Source: Candidatus Zipacnadia bacterium (GTDB lineage: Bacteria > Armatimonadota > Zipacnadia > Zipacnadales > UBA5352). Taken from it: 46,090 bases of DNA. Positions 1 through 7,477 of the stretch are shown here, piece by piece (position 1 is the first letter of the stretch; each line of letters opens with the position of its first letter). Under the pieces are notes generated by a model, which made no database searches, was not told where the DNA came from, and saw nothing but the letters and a program-made list of their open reading frames with translations. Made by a program: the position numbers and the translations under genes. The DNA lies in NCBI GenBank assembly GCA_029820045.1, contig JALGVE010000004.1:1-46090 (forward strand), in the 5' to 3' direction.

Positions 1-366
1 GCGCTGATGTCCCGGCATTGCTACGCCACGACGGGCGAGCGGGTGTTCCTCGACTTCCGCGTCGGCGACGCCATCATGGGCTCTGAGGTAGTTTCCGAGG
101 GCTTGCCGCGGATGTCCGTTGCCGTGCGGGCGCCGCTGCCTGTCGAACAGGTGCAGATCGTGCGCAACGGTGAGGTCATCCACGAGGAGGCGCCGGAGAC
201 GCCGGAGGCGAGGGTGGAGTTCGAGGACGAAACGGCGCCGGTCGGGCCGAACTACTACTACGCCGCGGTCACGATGAAGGGTACGCCGGAGCAGTATCCC
301 AGCAATGTCGCGGTCGCCCGCGGCAATCGCGCCTGGTCAAGCCCGATCTTCGTGGAGCAGAGATAA
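1..366 (+). CDS. C-terminal end of a PHP/DUF3604-type metallohydrolase-like protein (5' end outside window)
   Basis: The reading frame is open at base 1 and ends with TAA at 364-366, so only the last 121 or so codons are visible. The peptide begins with a stretch resembling RCYATTGERVFLDF followed by MGSEV, and ends with NYYYAAVT...RAWSSPIFV. This is the typical closing beta-sandwich of CehA/McbA-like PHP-fold proteins and DUF3604 proteins, where the segment follows the metal-binding barrel. The catalytic part is not in the window, so substrate and localisation cannot be judged. An ATG at 7-9 is in frame but lies inside the conserved segment and is unlikely to be the real start. The gene is convergent with the next one. 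Confidence 0.6.
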   Translation, partial: ALMSRHCYATTGERVFLDFRVGDAIMGSEVVSEGLPRMSVAVRAPLPVEQVQIVRNGEVIHEEAPETPEARVEFEDETAPVGPNYYYAAVTMKGTPEQYPSNVAVARGNRAWSSPIFVEQR

Positions 367-399
367 CCAGCCTTCGCGGGAAGGACCCCTGGTGGGTGG

Positions 400-439
400 C
401 CGCAGGTCACGTTCGGCGCCCCGCAGGTGACGTTCGGAG
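400..439. repeat. Imperfect 19-bp tandem repeat in convergent gap
   Basis: CCGCAGGTCACGTTCGG at about 400-416 is followed by CCGCAGGTGACGTTCGG at 421-437, differing at one base. It lies between two converging genes. The function is unknown. The rest of the 99-bp gap shows nothing. Confidence 0.5.
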
Positions 440-465
440 GCGCGGGATCGCATCGCGCGCAGCAG

Positions 466-3111
466 CTATCTGACCGCTATCTGCACCGGCTGGGATTGAA
501 GCGCATACGCGCCCACGCACACGCGGTAGCGCATATCGGGCAGGTCCGGCCCCACGCTGGTCTCCCCTGACACCCAGAGGTCTGCGTTCGGCTCGATCGG
601 CTGCGGCAGGTGCACGAGCAGTCGTCCGTCGTTCCAGGGGCGCCAGGCGGTCTTAGTTACCCAGGGCCTCGGTTGCTCCGGGATGCTGAAGGGCATCTGC
701 AGCGGCTCGGTGACACCGTGCGCAGGGACGGAGAAGGCCACGGTCGGTCCGGCGCCCGCCCACGTATCCGGCACCTGGAGCTTGAGCGTCCCGGACACCG
801 GGCGATCCAGGAAGTTGTAGACCCTCGAGCCCAGGTGATGGCTTGGGTCGGGCTGCAGCAAGGTGGCCTTGGTGAGTTGCTGGCCGGTGGGGAAGTTGGA
901 GGCGACAAATACTCGTCGCATCAGGGGAGGCTCGACTTCCGCTACGGCCTCGGCGGCCTCCAGGTGCAGCTTGGCCGCCTGCCACGCGCCACGGCGCAGA
1001 CCTGAGGACTCCTCAGCCCAGGCAAGCTGCTCCAGGGCGCGGTCTATGAGGCGTTCGGCATAGGCGCACTCGGCCTGGGAGTTCTCCTCGCGGATGTGCC
1101 GCCTCAAGTTGTTGGCGCGGCACCGGACCGTGTTCATCTCCTGCTCGGAGACGCGGCGTATCCCCGGCCAGCGCTCGGCCAGCCCGTCGGCGATCATGCC
1201 CAGGTCCTCCACGTATTGCCCCAGGCGCCAGATCGTGTTGCGCGCGCCGCGGTCGAAGTCCCCCTCGGACTGACAGGTGTGCACGACCCCCACCATCCCG
1301 GCCCCGACGACGCGCTCCGCCGTACGGAAAGCCGCCGGGCCGCCGGTCGGATTGTGCCTGCTCTCGCGGCAGGCCGTGCGCACAGCGTGGCGCACCTGCG
1401 CAGGGAAGCTGGGACTGACCCAGCGGGCCGCATCCTGCTCCAGCGGGTCCACGTATGAGGAGTTGTGATCGGAGTAGAACCCCAGCTCCGTTGTCAGCAC
1501 ACGCTCCATCGCCAGCCGCGCCGCCAGGCGGACGTAATCGTAGTCCACGCCCCAGAGGGCCACGGCCTCCGGTCCGGCGGGCACCTGGTAAGAGGCGCGC
1601 TCGATCTCGCGCACCTCTCCCATGGCATTGATGAGTTGGGCGCCCTCCAAGAGCCGCATGGGCACGCGCACTCCTGCGGTGGTGGGGTCGCCCCAGGCGA
1701 CGACCAGGGGGCGACCATGCTTGAGGAACAGCTCCAGCCGGGCACCCTCCGCGAGGTCCAGAGGTCCTACATAGTGTGCGTCCTCGAGCAGCCAACGCGT
1801 GACCGCGAAGCCGACGTAGCCGGGCCGTGGGATGAGTTGCTCCTCACGTTCCCACAGGAAGGCGTGCTCGTCAACGTTCGGCTGGCCGATGAGCGCTCCC
1901 ACGCAGCCGGTGCGGATGTAGAAGCGCTGGCGCCACGCCTTGAGTGTCGCATAGAGGCGAAGCTGGAAGCTGGCCTCCAGGTCCGGGTTATCGGGGATGA
2001 AGTGCGTCTCAGTGTAGGCGCTCTCGCGCGGTCGGCCGCGGGCAAGCATGACCTGCGGCATGTTGACCAGCCAGTTCTCGAGCGCCCAGTCCGGGTCGGG
2101 CCCGTTTGGATGGTAGGCCATCAGGTCGAAATAGTCCGCGCAGCCGGCCTGGACCGTAAGGACCGCCTCGGTCCAGTGGCCACAGGAGCCGTAGATGACC
2201 GGCGTCCGGGGGGCGTGGCGCTTCACCGTGCAGTAGGCGATGCGCAGCATGTCGAGGTAGCGTTCCCAGGTCCCGTAGTAGAAGTTCTGGTCGGCCTCGC
2301 TCCACACTTCCCAGGCCAGGACGAGGGGCCGCTGCGAGCCCTTGGGCCGCAGGTCGGGCAACGGGCTTGAGACTGTCTGGTGCAGCAGCCGGGAGGCCAA
2401 GGCCTCCGTGAAGCGGCTCCACTCGATGGTGTCGGCGGGCGGCCAGGTGTGCCAGGCGGTCGCGACGCGCCCCTCACCATCAAGGGGCCTCATGCTGTAG
2501 AACCTGGGTGTGTGACCGGAGAGCACGGTGAGTTGCAGGCCCACCTTGCGCGCCCCTTCGGCATACATGTCAGCGGTGCTGAAGTCGTACTCGCCGGGCG
2601 CGAGCTCGGTGTCAGGCCAGGTGACCTCAGCCCGCAGATGGCGCGCGCCCATCTGCGCCAGGGCCTGCCACTGAGCGTCATTGCGCGGGCGCCAGTGGAC
2701 TCCGAACAGCCGGCGGTCACCGACGTTTTCATCCGGGCGCGGCAGGACGCAGAACGCATCCGTCACCATCAGCCCGGATCGGAAGGCAAGCCTGAGGAAG
2801 TAGATACCAGTGAGGAACTTGCGGTTGATCTTCAGCAGAGCCGGGTGGCCGCGGCCGGCGCGCAGGTAGCCGCCGGCGCGCTTGCGCCCGCGGTAGTCGG
2901 TGATAGTGAAGACCGCGACGTCTCTCGGCCCGTCCAGGCGTACAGTGAGCTGGATCGGCTCGCCTGGGAAGAAGGTGCGTGCCGGCCGTTTCGAGGTTAT
3001 CTCGCAGGATACGGTCTTCGGTTGCGCGGCAACAGCGGAGGCGCACCAGAGCGAGAGCGCCGCAAGCATACACGCCACGGCAAGAACGTAGCGCACTTTG
3101 AAAGACGACAT
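466..3111 (-). CDS. Secreted clan GH-A glycosidase-like protein
   Basis: The chosen start is the ATG at 3111. It begins a clear signal peptide (MSSFKVRYVLAVACMLAALS, cleavage near AVAA-Q) and has an AGAGGT ribosome site nine bases upstream; a longer in-frame extension to 3216 lacks both. After about 100 residues of beta-rich domain comes a TIM-barrel region from about residue 135 (FGVHWRP). WEVWSEAD near residue 270 matches the WEIWNEP acid/base motif of GH39/GH5-like enzymes, with Ser in place of the usual Asn before Glu272. YTETHF near residue 367 looks like the nucleophile strand (Glu368). The C-terminal 150 residues look like a beta-sandwich. The protein is 881 residues, much longer than a bare barrel. 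The role is probably hydrolysis of a polysaccharide or glycoside outside the cytoplasm; the substrate is unknown. Confidence 0.65.
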   Translation of the reverse strand: MSSFKVRYVLAVACMLAALSLWCASAVAAQPKTVSCEITSKRPARTFFPGEPIQLTVRLDGPRDVAVFTITDYRGRKRAGGYLRAGRGHPALLKINRKFLTGIYFLRLAFRSGLMVTDAFCVLPRPDENVGDRRLFGVHWRPRNDAQWQALAQMGARHLRAEVTWPDTELAPGEYDFSTADMYAEGARKVGLQLTVLSGHTPRFYSMRPLDGEGRVATAWHTWPPADTIEWSRFTEALASRLLHQTVSSPLPDLRPKGSQRPLVLAWEVWSEADQNFYYGTWERYLDMLRIAYCTVKRHAPRTPVIYGSCGHWTEAVLTVQAGCADYFDLMAYHPNGPDPDWALENWLVNMPQVMLARGRPRESAYTETHFIPDNPDLEASFQLRLYATLKAWRQRFYIRTGCVGALIGQPNVDEHAFLWEREEQLIPRPGYVGFAVTRWLLEDAHYVGPLDLAEGARLELFLKHGRPLVVAWGDPTTAGVRVPMRLLEGAQLINAMGEVREIERASYQVPAGPEAVALWGVDYDYVRLAARLAMERVLTTELGFYSDHNSSYVDPLEQDAARWVSPSFPAQVRHAVRTACRESRHNPTGGPAAFRTAERVVGAGMVGVVHTCQSEGDFDRGARNTIWRLGQYVEDLGMIADGLAERWPGIRRVSEQEMNTVRCRANNLRRHIREENSQAECAYAERLIDRALEQLAWAEESSGLRRGAWQAAKLHLEAAEAVAEVEPPLMRRVFVASNFPTGQQLTKATLLQPDPSHHLGSRVYNFLDRPVSGTLKLQVPDTWAGAGPTVAFSVPAHGVTEPLQMPFSIPEQPRPWVTKTAWRPWNDGRLLVHLPQPIEPNADLWVSGETSVGPDLPDMRYRVCVGAYALQSQPVQIAVR

Positions 3112-3323
3112 GTCATGTTGACCTCTCACGCCGGTAAGTCGGTCACACAGTGGCGAGGCTGGGTTGCCTCCTCGCCTTCCGCGCCCCGCCACCTGCCACA
3201 GACCCAACGTCTGCACTGACTACATCGGCCTGGCCGCGGCCGCCCTTTAACGCTTGCGCTGCTCACGGGGAGAAGGTCGCTGGAACAGAGCGCAGCCCGG
3301 CCCGCGAGACGCGATGGGAACGC

Positions 3324-3411
3324 CGTACGGAGGGCGGGGCTTCAGCCCCGCCAGGCAGAGACGCCTCACAACGGCAACGCCCGGCAGGACTGAAGTCCTG
3401 CCCTCCGTACG
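3324..3411. repeat. Composite palindromic element, CTTCAG-loop family
   Basis: Two hairpins stand in opposite orientation: GGCGGGGCTTCAGCCCCGCC at 3334-3353 and GGCAGGACTGAAGTCCTGCC at 3383-3402. They are enclosed by an outer perfect inverted repeat, CGTACGGAGGGC (3324-3335) and its complement (3400-3411). Read in the same direction, the two halves share the flank GTACGGAG and loop CTTCAG but differ in the stem at two positions, each matched on the other arm. It sits in the 540-bp gap upstream of the fur-like gene, which holds no gene of its own. Confidence 0.75.
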
Positions 3412-3499
3412 CTATCGCTTTGTTAGCAGACCTGCGCCCTGCCCGCCCGCTCAGACCCTGGCAATACCCAGCCTTACTACTCACAAGCCGACTTACTCT

Positions 3500-3564
3500 A
3501 AAACCGATGCTCCTGTGCGCCGACAGGAATGTCGGCCCCTCTGGTAGCAAAACCGATGCTCCTG
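3500..3564. repeat. 16-bp direct repeat flanking a GGAATG palindrome
   Basis: AAAACCGATGCTCCTG occurs at 3500-3515 and again at 3549-3564. Between the copies is a 33-bp segment with the hairpin CCGACAGGAATGTCGG (3520-3535) and the tail CCCCTCTGGTAG. A near copy of this segment is found inverted at 8771-8798. Confidence 0.75.
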
Positions 3565-3582
3565 CTCCCCCTGAGCAACGCA

Positions 3583-3611
3583 TTGACATTCACCGGAGCG
3601 GATGGTATCCT
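3583..3611 (+). promoter_or_regulatory. Sigma-70-type promoter of the fur-feoB operon
   Basis: TTGACA (3583-3588) and TATCCT (3606-3611) are separated by exactly 17 bases. The predicted transcription start falls near 3617-3619, about 33 bases before the GTG start of the fur-like gene. Confidence 0.6.
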
Positions 3612-3614
3612 AGC

Positions 3615-3629
3615 TGAGACTGTGTCTCA
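3615..3629. promoter_or_regulatory. Palindromic operator overlapping the transcription start, Fur-box-like
   Basis: TGAGACTGTGTCTCA is a perfect 6-3-6 inverted repeat. Read as 7-1-7 it has one inner mismatch, the layout of Fur-family boxes. It starts four bases after the -10 element, so a bound repressor would block initiation. The Fur-family protein encoded next is the obvious candidate ligand, which would make the operon autoregulated. Confidence 0.55.
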
Positions 3630-3651
3630 AATCTAGCCCGGGTGAGGTAGC

Positions 3652-4104
3652 GTGCAGGTAAGAGATGCTTTGCAGCGGCTGGCAGATAGAGGCCTGCGTC
3701 TGACCCAGCAACGCCGTTGTATCGTGGCCCAGATAGGCGCACAAGAGGCCCATTTCGACGCGGAGGACCTGGTTAGTAGCCTGGCTGCGGGCGACGATCG
3801 CGTCTCGCGCGCTACAGTCTACCGCTTGCTGCCTGTGCTGGTGGAGGTGGGAGTGCTGCGAGAGGTAATGCGCTTCGGCAGCCGCAGGGAGTTTGAACCT
3901 GTCGAGGCCTCAGAGCACCACGAACATCTCGTGTGCGAGCGTTGCGGAGCGGTGATCGAGTTCCGGGATCAGGCACTGGAGGATGCCATCGAGTCAGCGG
4001 CCCGCAAGCGCGGGTTCGAAATGCACCGTCACTCCGTGGAGATGGTGGGCCTCTGCCCACGCTGCGCCAGAGCGCAGGCGCGGGCTGAGGAGGATCGCTC
4101 TTGA
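3652..4104 (+). CDS. Fur-family metal-responsive repressor
   Basis: This 150-residue protein has the Fur layout: an N-terminal winged helix (RLTQQRRCIV..., then SRATVYRLLPVLVEVGVL as recognition region) and a C-terminal metal-binding dimerisation half with HHEHLVCERCG and a final CPRC pair (structural zinc). The GTG start at 3652 is preceded by GGTGAGG at 3641-3647. The stop overlaps the TTG start of feoB, so translation is probably coupled. The operator at 3615-3629 suggests autoregulation. The feoB context favours Fe(II) sensing, but PerR, Zur or Mur subtypes cannot be excluded from sequence alone. Confidence 0.88.
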   Translation: MQVRDALQRLADRGLRLTQQRRCIVAQIGAQEAHFDAEDLVSSLAAGDDRVSRATVYRLLPVLVEVGVLREVMRFGSRREFEPVEASEHHEHLVCERCGAVIEFRDQALEDAIESAARKRGFEMHRHSVEMVGLCPRCARAQARAEEDRS

Positions 4105-6551
4105 GCGACGAGAGGGCCGCGGACCACCCACCGCCCGAGGCCGAGGAGGACCGCCACCAAGGCGTGGCCACGGACGAGCGCCGGCTGTTGCTCATAGGCA
4201 ACCCCAACGTGGGCAAGAGCGTGGTCTTTTCCCTACTCACTGGCGTCTACGTGGTGGTGTCGAATTACCCGGGCACGACCGTCGAGGTATCCCGCGGCAA
4301 GCTGCGTGGCCTCAGGCGCGAGGTCGAGGTCGTGGATACTCCGGGCGTCAATGACCTCACTCCGTTGAGCCTGGACGAGATGGTCACCCGCGACATGCTG
4401 CTGGAAGACCAGCCCGCGCGTGTTGTACAGGTGATTGACGCTCGGAACCTCGAGCGGGGCCTGAGCATCACTGCGGAGTTGGCCGACATGGGCGTGCCGG
4501 TCGTCGTCTGTCTGAACATGATGGACGAGGCGCGGCGCGCGGGGATAGAGATTGACGTCGCCGCCCTCAAGGAGCGTCTCGGCGTCGAGGTCATTCCGAC
4601 CGTTGCCGTCGAGCGTCGGGGCATTGCCGCCCTCTTCAGGTCGCTTCGTGATGCGCGCCCCGCTCGCCTCGACGTCGCCTACCGGCCGGAGATAGAAGCA
4701 TCAGCGGAACTGCTGGAGGCGCTTCTGCCGGAGGCCCCTATCTCCAGGCGTTCGCTGGCCCTGATGCTGCTCGCCGAGGATGCAAGCCTGCGGGGCTGGC
4801 TGGCCGAGCGTGTCACGCCCGAGCAGCTCGAGGAGATTGACCGGATTGTCGCCGAGGCCCAGGCCGACTTCCAGAGGCCACTCAGCCACCTGATCGCATC
4901 CACCCGGCGCGAGCAGGTCGAGCACCTGACGGATCAGGTGGTCACGAGGCGCACGGTGTCGTCCAGCCGGGTGCGCGAGACCATCAGCGCGGCCTGCATG
5001 CACCCGATACTGGGCCTGATTGTGTTGCTTGGGGTCTTGTATCTGGTCTACCTCGCAGTGGGCAAGTTCGCGGCGGGCACAGTGGTGGACTACCTGGAAG
5101 GCACCGTGTTCGGCAATGCCGGCGGTGCGCTTGTCGCCTATCCGCCGGACGGGGCAGGCGGACGGTGGGAGTTCCACGTTCCCGCAACCGAGGAGGCTCA
5201 CGGTGTCGCGCTGACGCTGAGGCAGGGCAACCCGGACCAGCCAGCGGGCCTCGCCAGCCTGCTCCCAGGCAAGCCGGCGCCGCATTTCCTCCGGACCGAG
5301 GAGAGCTACCGCTATTACATAAGGCTGGACCCGGCCGACGACACTGCGGGGATGGTCCTCGCCTGCCAGTTGCACTACGTCGAGAGCGCCGAGTCGCAGT
5401 TGGAGCTGGCCAGGGTCGGAGCGGACGGCACGGCGGAGGCGGTCTTCACGCCGCGAGCGCGCGGTGCGCAGTACAGCCTGGTATTGCTTGGGCCGGGGCG
5501 GACGCCGAAGGGTCGGGTGAAGGTCCTCAAGGCCGGCATTGAGCGGCTGCCTAGCGGTTACGTCAATCCCTGGCTGTCGAGCGTGCTCTCGACGCACATG
5601 TCCAGGGGCTTTGTGTACGACCTGCTGATGGGAGACTACGGCCTCATCACCATCGGCGTCACGTATGCCGTGGCGCTTGTGCTACCCATCGTCGCCGCCT
5701 TCTTCTTCTGCTTCGGCCTGCTTGAGGACTCCGGGTATCTCGCCCGCTTGACCGTGATGGCCAACAGCGCCTTTAAGGTGATCGGCCTCAACGGCAAGGC
5801 CGTGCTGCCCATGGTGCTGGGCCTCGGATGCGATACCATGGCGACGTTGGCGGCACGTATCCTGGAGACGCGGAAGCAGCGCCTCATCGTCACCTTGCTG
5901 CTGGCCCTGGGCGTGCCGTGCTCGGCGCAGCTTGGGGTGCTCCTGGGCATGCTGGGCGAGATCGGCCCGGCGGCGCTGGCGACGTGCCTCGGGGTAGTGC
6001 TTGGGCAACTGGTGCTCGTCGGCTACCTGGCTAACCGCATTCTGCCCGGCGAGGAGTCCGACTTCATCATCGAGATACCTCTTATCAGACTTCCCCGCCT
6101 GAGGAACATCGCGGCCAAGACCTACTACCGCGTTGTGTGGTTCCTCAAGGAGGCCGTGCCCTTCTTCATGCTGGGCGCGTTGGCGCTCTTTCTCCTGGAC
6201 CGGCTGGGAGTGCTGGCGCTCATTCAGGACCTGTCGCGACCACTGGTGGTGCATCTCTTGGGGCTGCCGCAGGAGGCGACGCCGGCATTCCTGGTGGGCT
6301 TCCTGCGGCGCGACTACGGGGCCGCCGGCCTGTTCGACCTGCGGCTCGAGGGGCTATTGACCAACCTGCAGACCGTCGTCGCGATGATCACCATCACGCT
6401 GTTCGTCCCATGCGTAGCGCAGCTCTTCATTATCATCAAGGAACAGGGCCTCAAGCGGGCGGCGCAGATAGTCAGCTTCGTGCTGGTGGTCGCGTTCGCC
6501 ACGGGCGGCCTGGTGAACTTCGCGCTTAGGTCTCTCAATGTGACTTTCTAG
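4101..6551 (+). CDS. feoB: Ferrous iron transporter FeoB with an extra extracytoplasmic domain
   Basis: The start is TTG at 4101 in a TTGA overlap with the upstream stop, with GAGGAGGA at 4087-4094 as ribosome site. The G domain shows G1 GNPNVGKS (about residues 33-40), G3 DTPGVND (about 78-84) and G4 NMMD (about 138). The membrane part has the first segment near residues 300-325, then the gating region with LLEDSGYLAR, GLGCDTMAT and PCSAQL, and RRDYGAAGLFD near the end. This is the variant Feo type rather than the E. coli GCxVPA type. Residues about 338-478 form a beta-rich insertion after the first membrane helix, rich in Tyr and Asp, that ordinary FeoB lacks. Total length is 816 residues. 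It imports Fe(II) across the inner membrane. The third operon member supplies a FeoA-like domain. Confidence 0.92.
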   Translation: MSDERAADHPPPEAEEDRHQGVATDERRLLLIGNPNVGKSVVFSLLTGVYVVVSNYPGTTVEVSRGKLRGLRREVEVVDTPGVNDLTPLSLDEMVTRDMLLEDQPARVVQVIDARNLERGLSITAELADMGVPVVVCLNMMDEARRAGIEIDVAALKERLGVEVIPTVAVERRGIAALFRSLRDARPARLDVAYRPEIEASAELLEALLPEAPISRRSLALMLLAEDASLRGWLAERVTPEQLEEIDRIVAEAQADFQRPLSHLIASTRREQVEHLTDQVVTRRTVSSSRVRETISAACMHPILGLIVLLGVLYLVYLAVGKFAAGTVVDYLEGTVFGNAGGALVAYPPDGAGGRWEFHVPATEEAHGVALTLRQGNPDQPAGLASLLPGKPAPHFLRTEESYRYYIRLDPADDTAGMVLACQLHYVESAESQLELARVGADGTAEAVFTPRARGAQYSLVLLGPGRTPKGRVKVLKAGIERLPSGYVNPWLSSVLSTHMSRGFVYDLLMGDYGLITIGVTYAVALVLPIVAAFFFCFGLLEDSGYLARLTVMANSAFKVIGLNGKAVLPMVLGLGCDTMATLAARILETRKQRLIVTLLLALGVPCSAQLGVLLGMLGEIGPAALATCLGVVLGQLVLVGYLANRILPGEESDFIIEIPLIRLPRLRNIAAKTYYRVVWFLKEAVPFFMLGALALFLLDRLGVLALIQDLSRPLVVHLLGLPQEATPAFLVGFLRRDYGAAGLFDLRLEGLLTNLQTVVAMITITLFVPCVAQLFIIIKEQGLKRAAQIVSFVLVVAFATGGLVNFALRSLNVTF

Positions 6552-6589
6552 CGTGGCGGCGGCGGTCGCCGCCCGGGAGGAGTACAGAG

Positions 6590-7348
6590 ATGGCAAGGCG
6601 GGTACGTGGGGGACGAAGGATGGGCCTGGGGATACGCCGACCCCAGGGCCCGCATCGGCCCGATGATCTCGGGCCCACTAACAGGGTCACACATGTCATG
6701 GAGGAGATGCTGCAGGCGCTCTATGTGCTCACCGAGGAAAAGGGCATGGAGGAGGTGCCACGCGACGCGCCCGAGCTATCGGAGCTGCCGCAGAATGTCC
6801 CGGACGACCTGGCGGCGGCCGACTACATTACGCTGCATGGCGACAGGATGAGACTCACAGAGCTGGGCCGACACCTCGGACGCGGCGTGGTGCGGCGACA
6901 TCGCCTGGCCGAGCGCCTGCTCACCGATGTGCTGGACTTCGACTTGGGCACCGAGGAAGAGGTCGCCTGCGAGCTGGAGCATATTGTGAGCCCGGAATTG
7001 ACGCGCGCCATCTGCACGCTCCTGGGCCATCCGACCACCTGCCCACGCGGCCATCCGATCCCGCCGGGGCCGTGCTGCGCCGCCCACGAGCGCGAGTTGG
7101 AGACCGCGGTGCTGCCCCTAACTCAGATGGCGCCCGGCGAGCGCGGCGTGATCGCTCACATCTCAACCGTGGATCGGGGCAGGCTGGACCGCCTGAGCGG
7201 GCTGGGTATCTTCCCAGGTGACGAGGTAATGTTGGTACAGAAGAGCCCGGCGTGCGTCATCCAGGCCGGCGAGACGACGGTGGCGCTTGACGCTGACGTC
7301 GCCGGGGACATCCGAGTGCGTCGGCTGGACGTTAATGACGGGGAATAG
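6590..7348 (+). CDS. DtxR-family metal regulator with C-terminal FeoA/SH3 domain
   Basis: The ATG at 6590 is preceded by GGGAGGAG seven bases upstream and lies 38 bases after feoB. From about residue 37 the protein follows the DtxR/IdeR order: a helical N-terminal domain, a dimerisation domain with VVRRHRLAERLLTDVL, EEEVACELEH and HPTTCPRGHPIPPG (metal-ligand positions), then a FeoA/SH3-like domain from about residue 168 (PLTQMAPGERGVIAHI ... RRLDV). The DNA-reading part is odd: the usual IAERLGVSPPSVTEMLKKL region is shortened and replaced by a proline- and acid-rich stretch. It may therefore serve as a FeoA-like partner of FeoB or bind an atypical site. The first 35 residues are Arg/Gly-rich and may not be translated if a later start is used. 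Confidence 0.75.
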   Translation: MARRVRGGRRMGLGIRRPQGPHRPDDLGPTNRVTHVMEEMLQALYVLTEEKGMEEVPRDAPELSELPQNVPDDLAAADYITLHGDRMRLTELGRHLGRGVVRRHRLAERLLTDVLDFDLGTEEEVACELEHIVSPELTRAICTLLGHPTTCPRGHPIPPGPCCAAHERELETAVLPLTQMAPGERGVIAHISTVDRGRLDRLSGLGIFPGDEVMLVQKSPACVIQAGETTVALDADVAGDIRVRRLDVNDGE

Positions 7349-7450
7349 GCAATCGGCAATGGGGCCGCAGCACCACCCTCGGCCCTCACCTTCTTTGGGC
7401 TGCCTCGGGCTTGTCGTCAGGTGTTCCCCGTTGCCCATTGCCTGCTCTCC
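7340..7450. repeat. Imperfect inverted repeat between convergent genes
   Basis: The segment 7340-7364 (containing GGCAATCGGCAATGGGG) pairs with 7426-7450 (CCCCGTTGCCCATTGCC) at about 20 of 25 positions. It lies between the end of the DtxR gene and the end of the GNAT gene and could act as a transcription barrier. No T-run follows. Confidence 0.4.
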
Positions 7451-7477
7451 TCTGCCCGCGGTGGTGGCGAGGTGGCC

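Noticed and set aside
3112-3216. N-terminal extension of the glycosidase-like gene to 3216
   Set aside because: It would bury the signal peptide behind 35 basic residues. The ATG at 3111 has a ribosome site.
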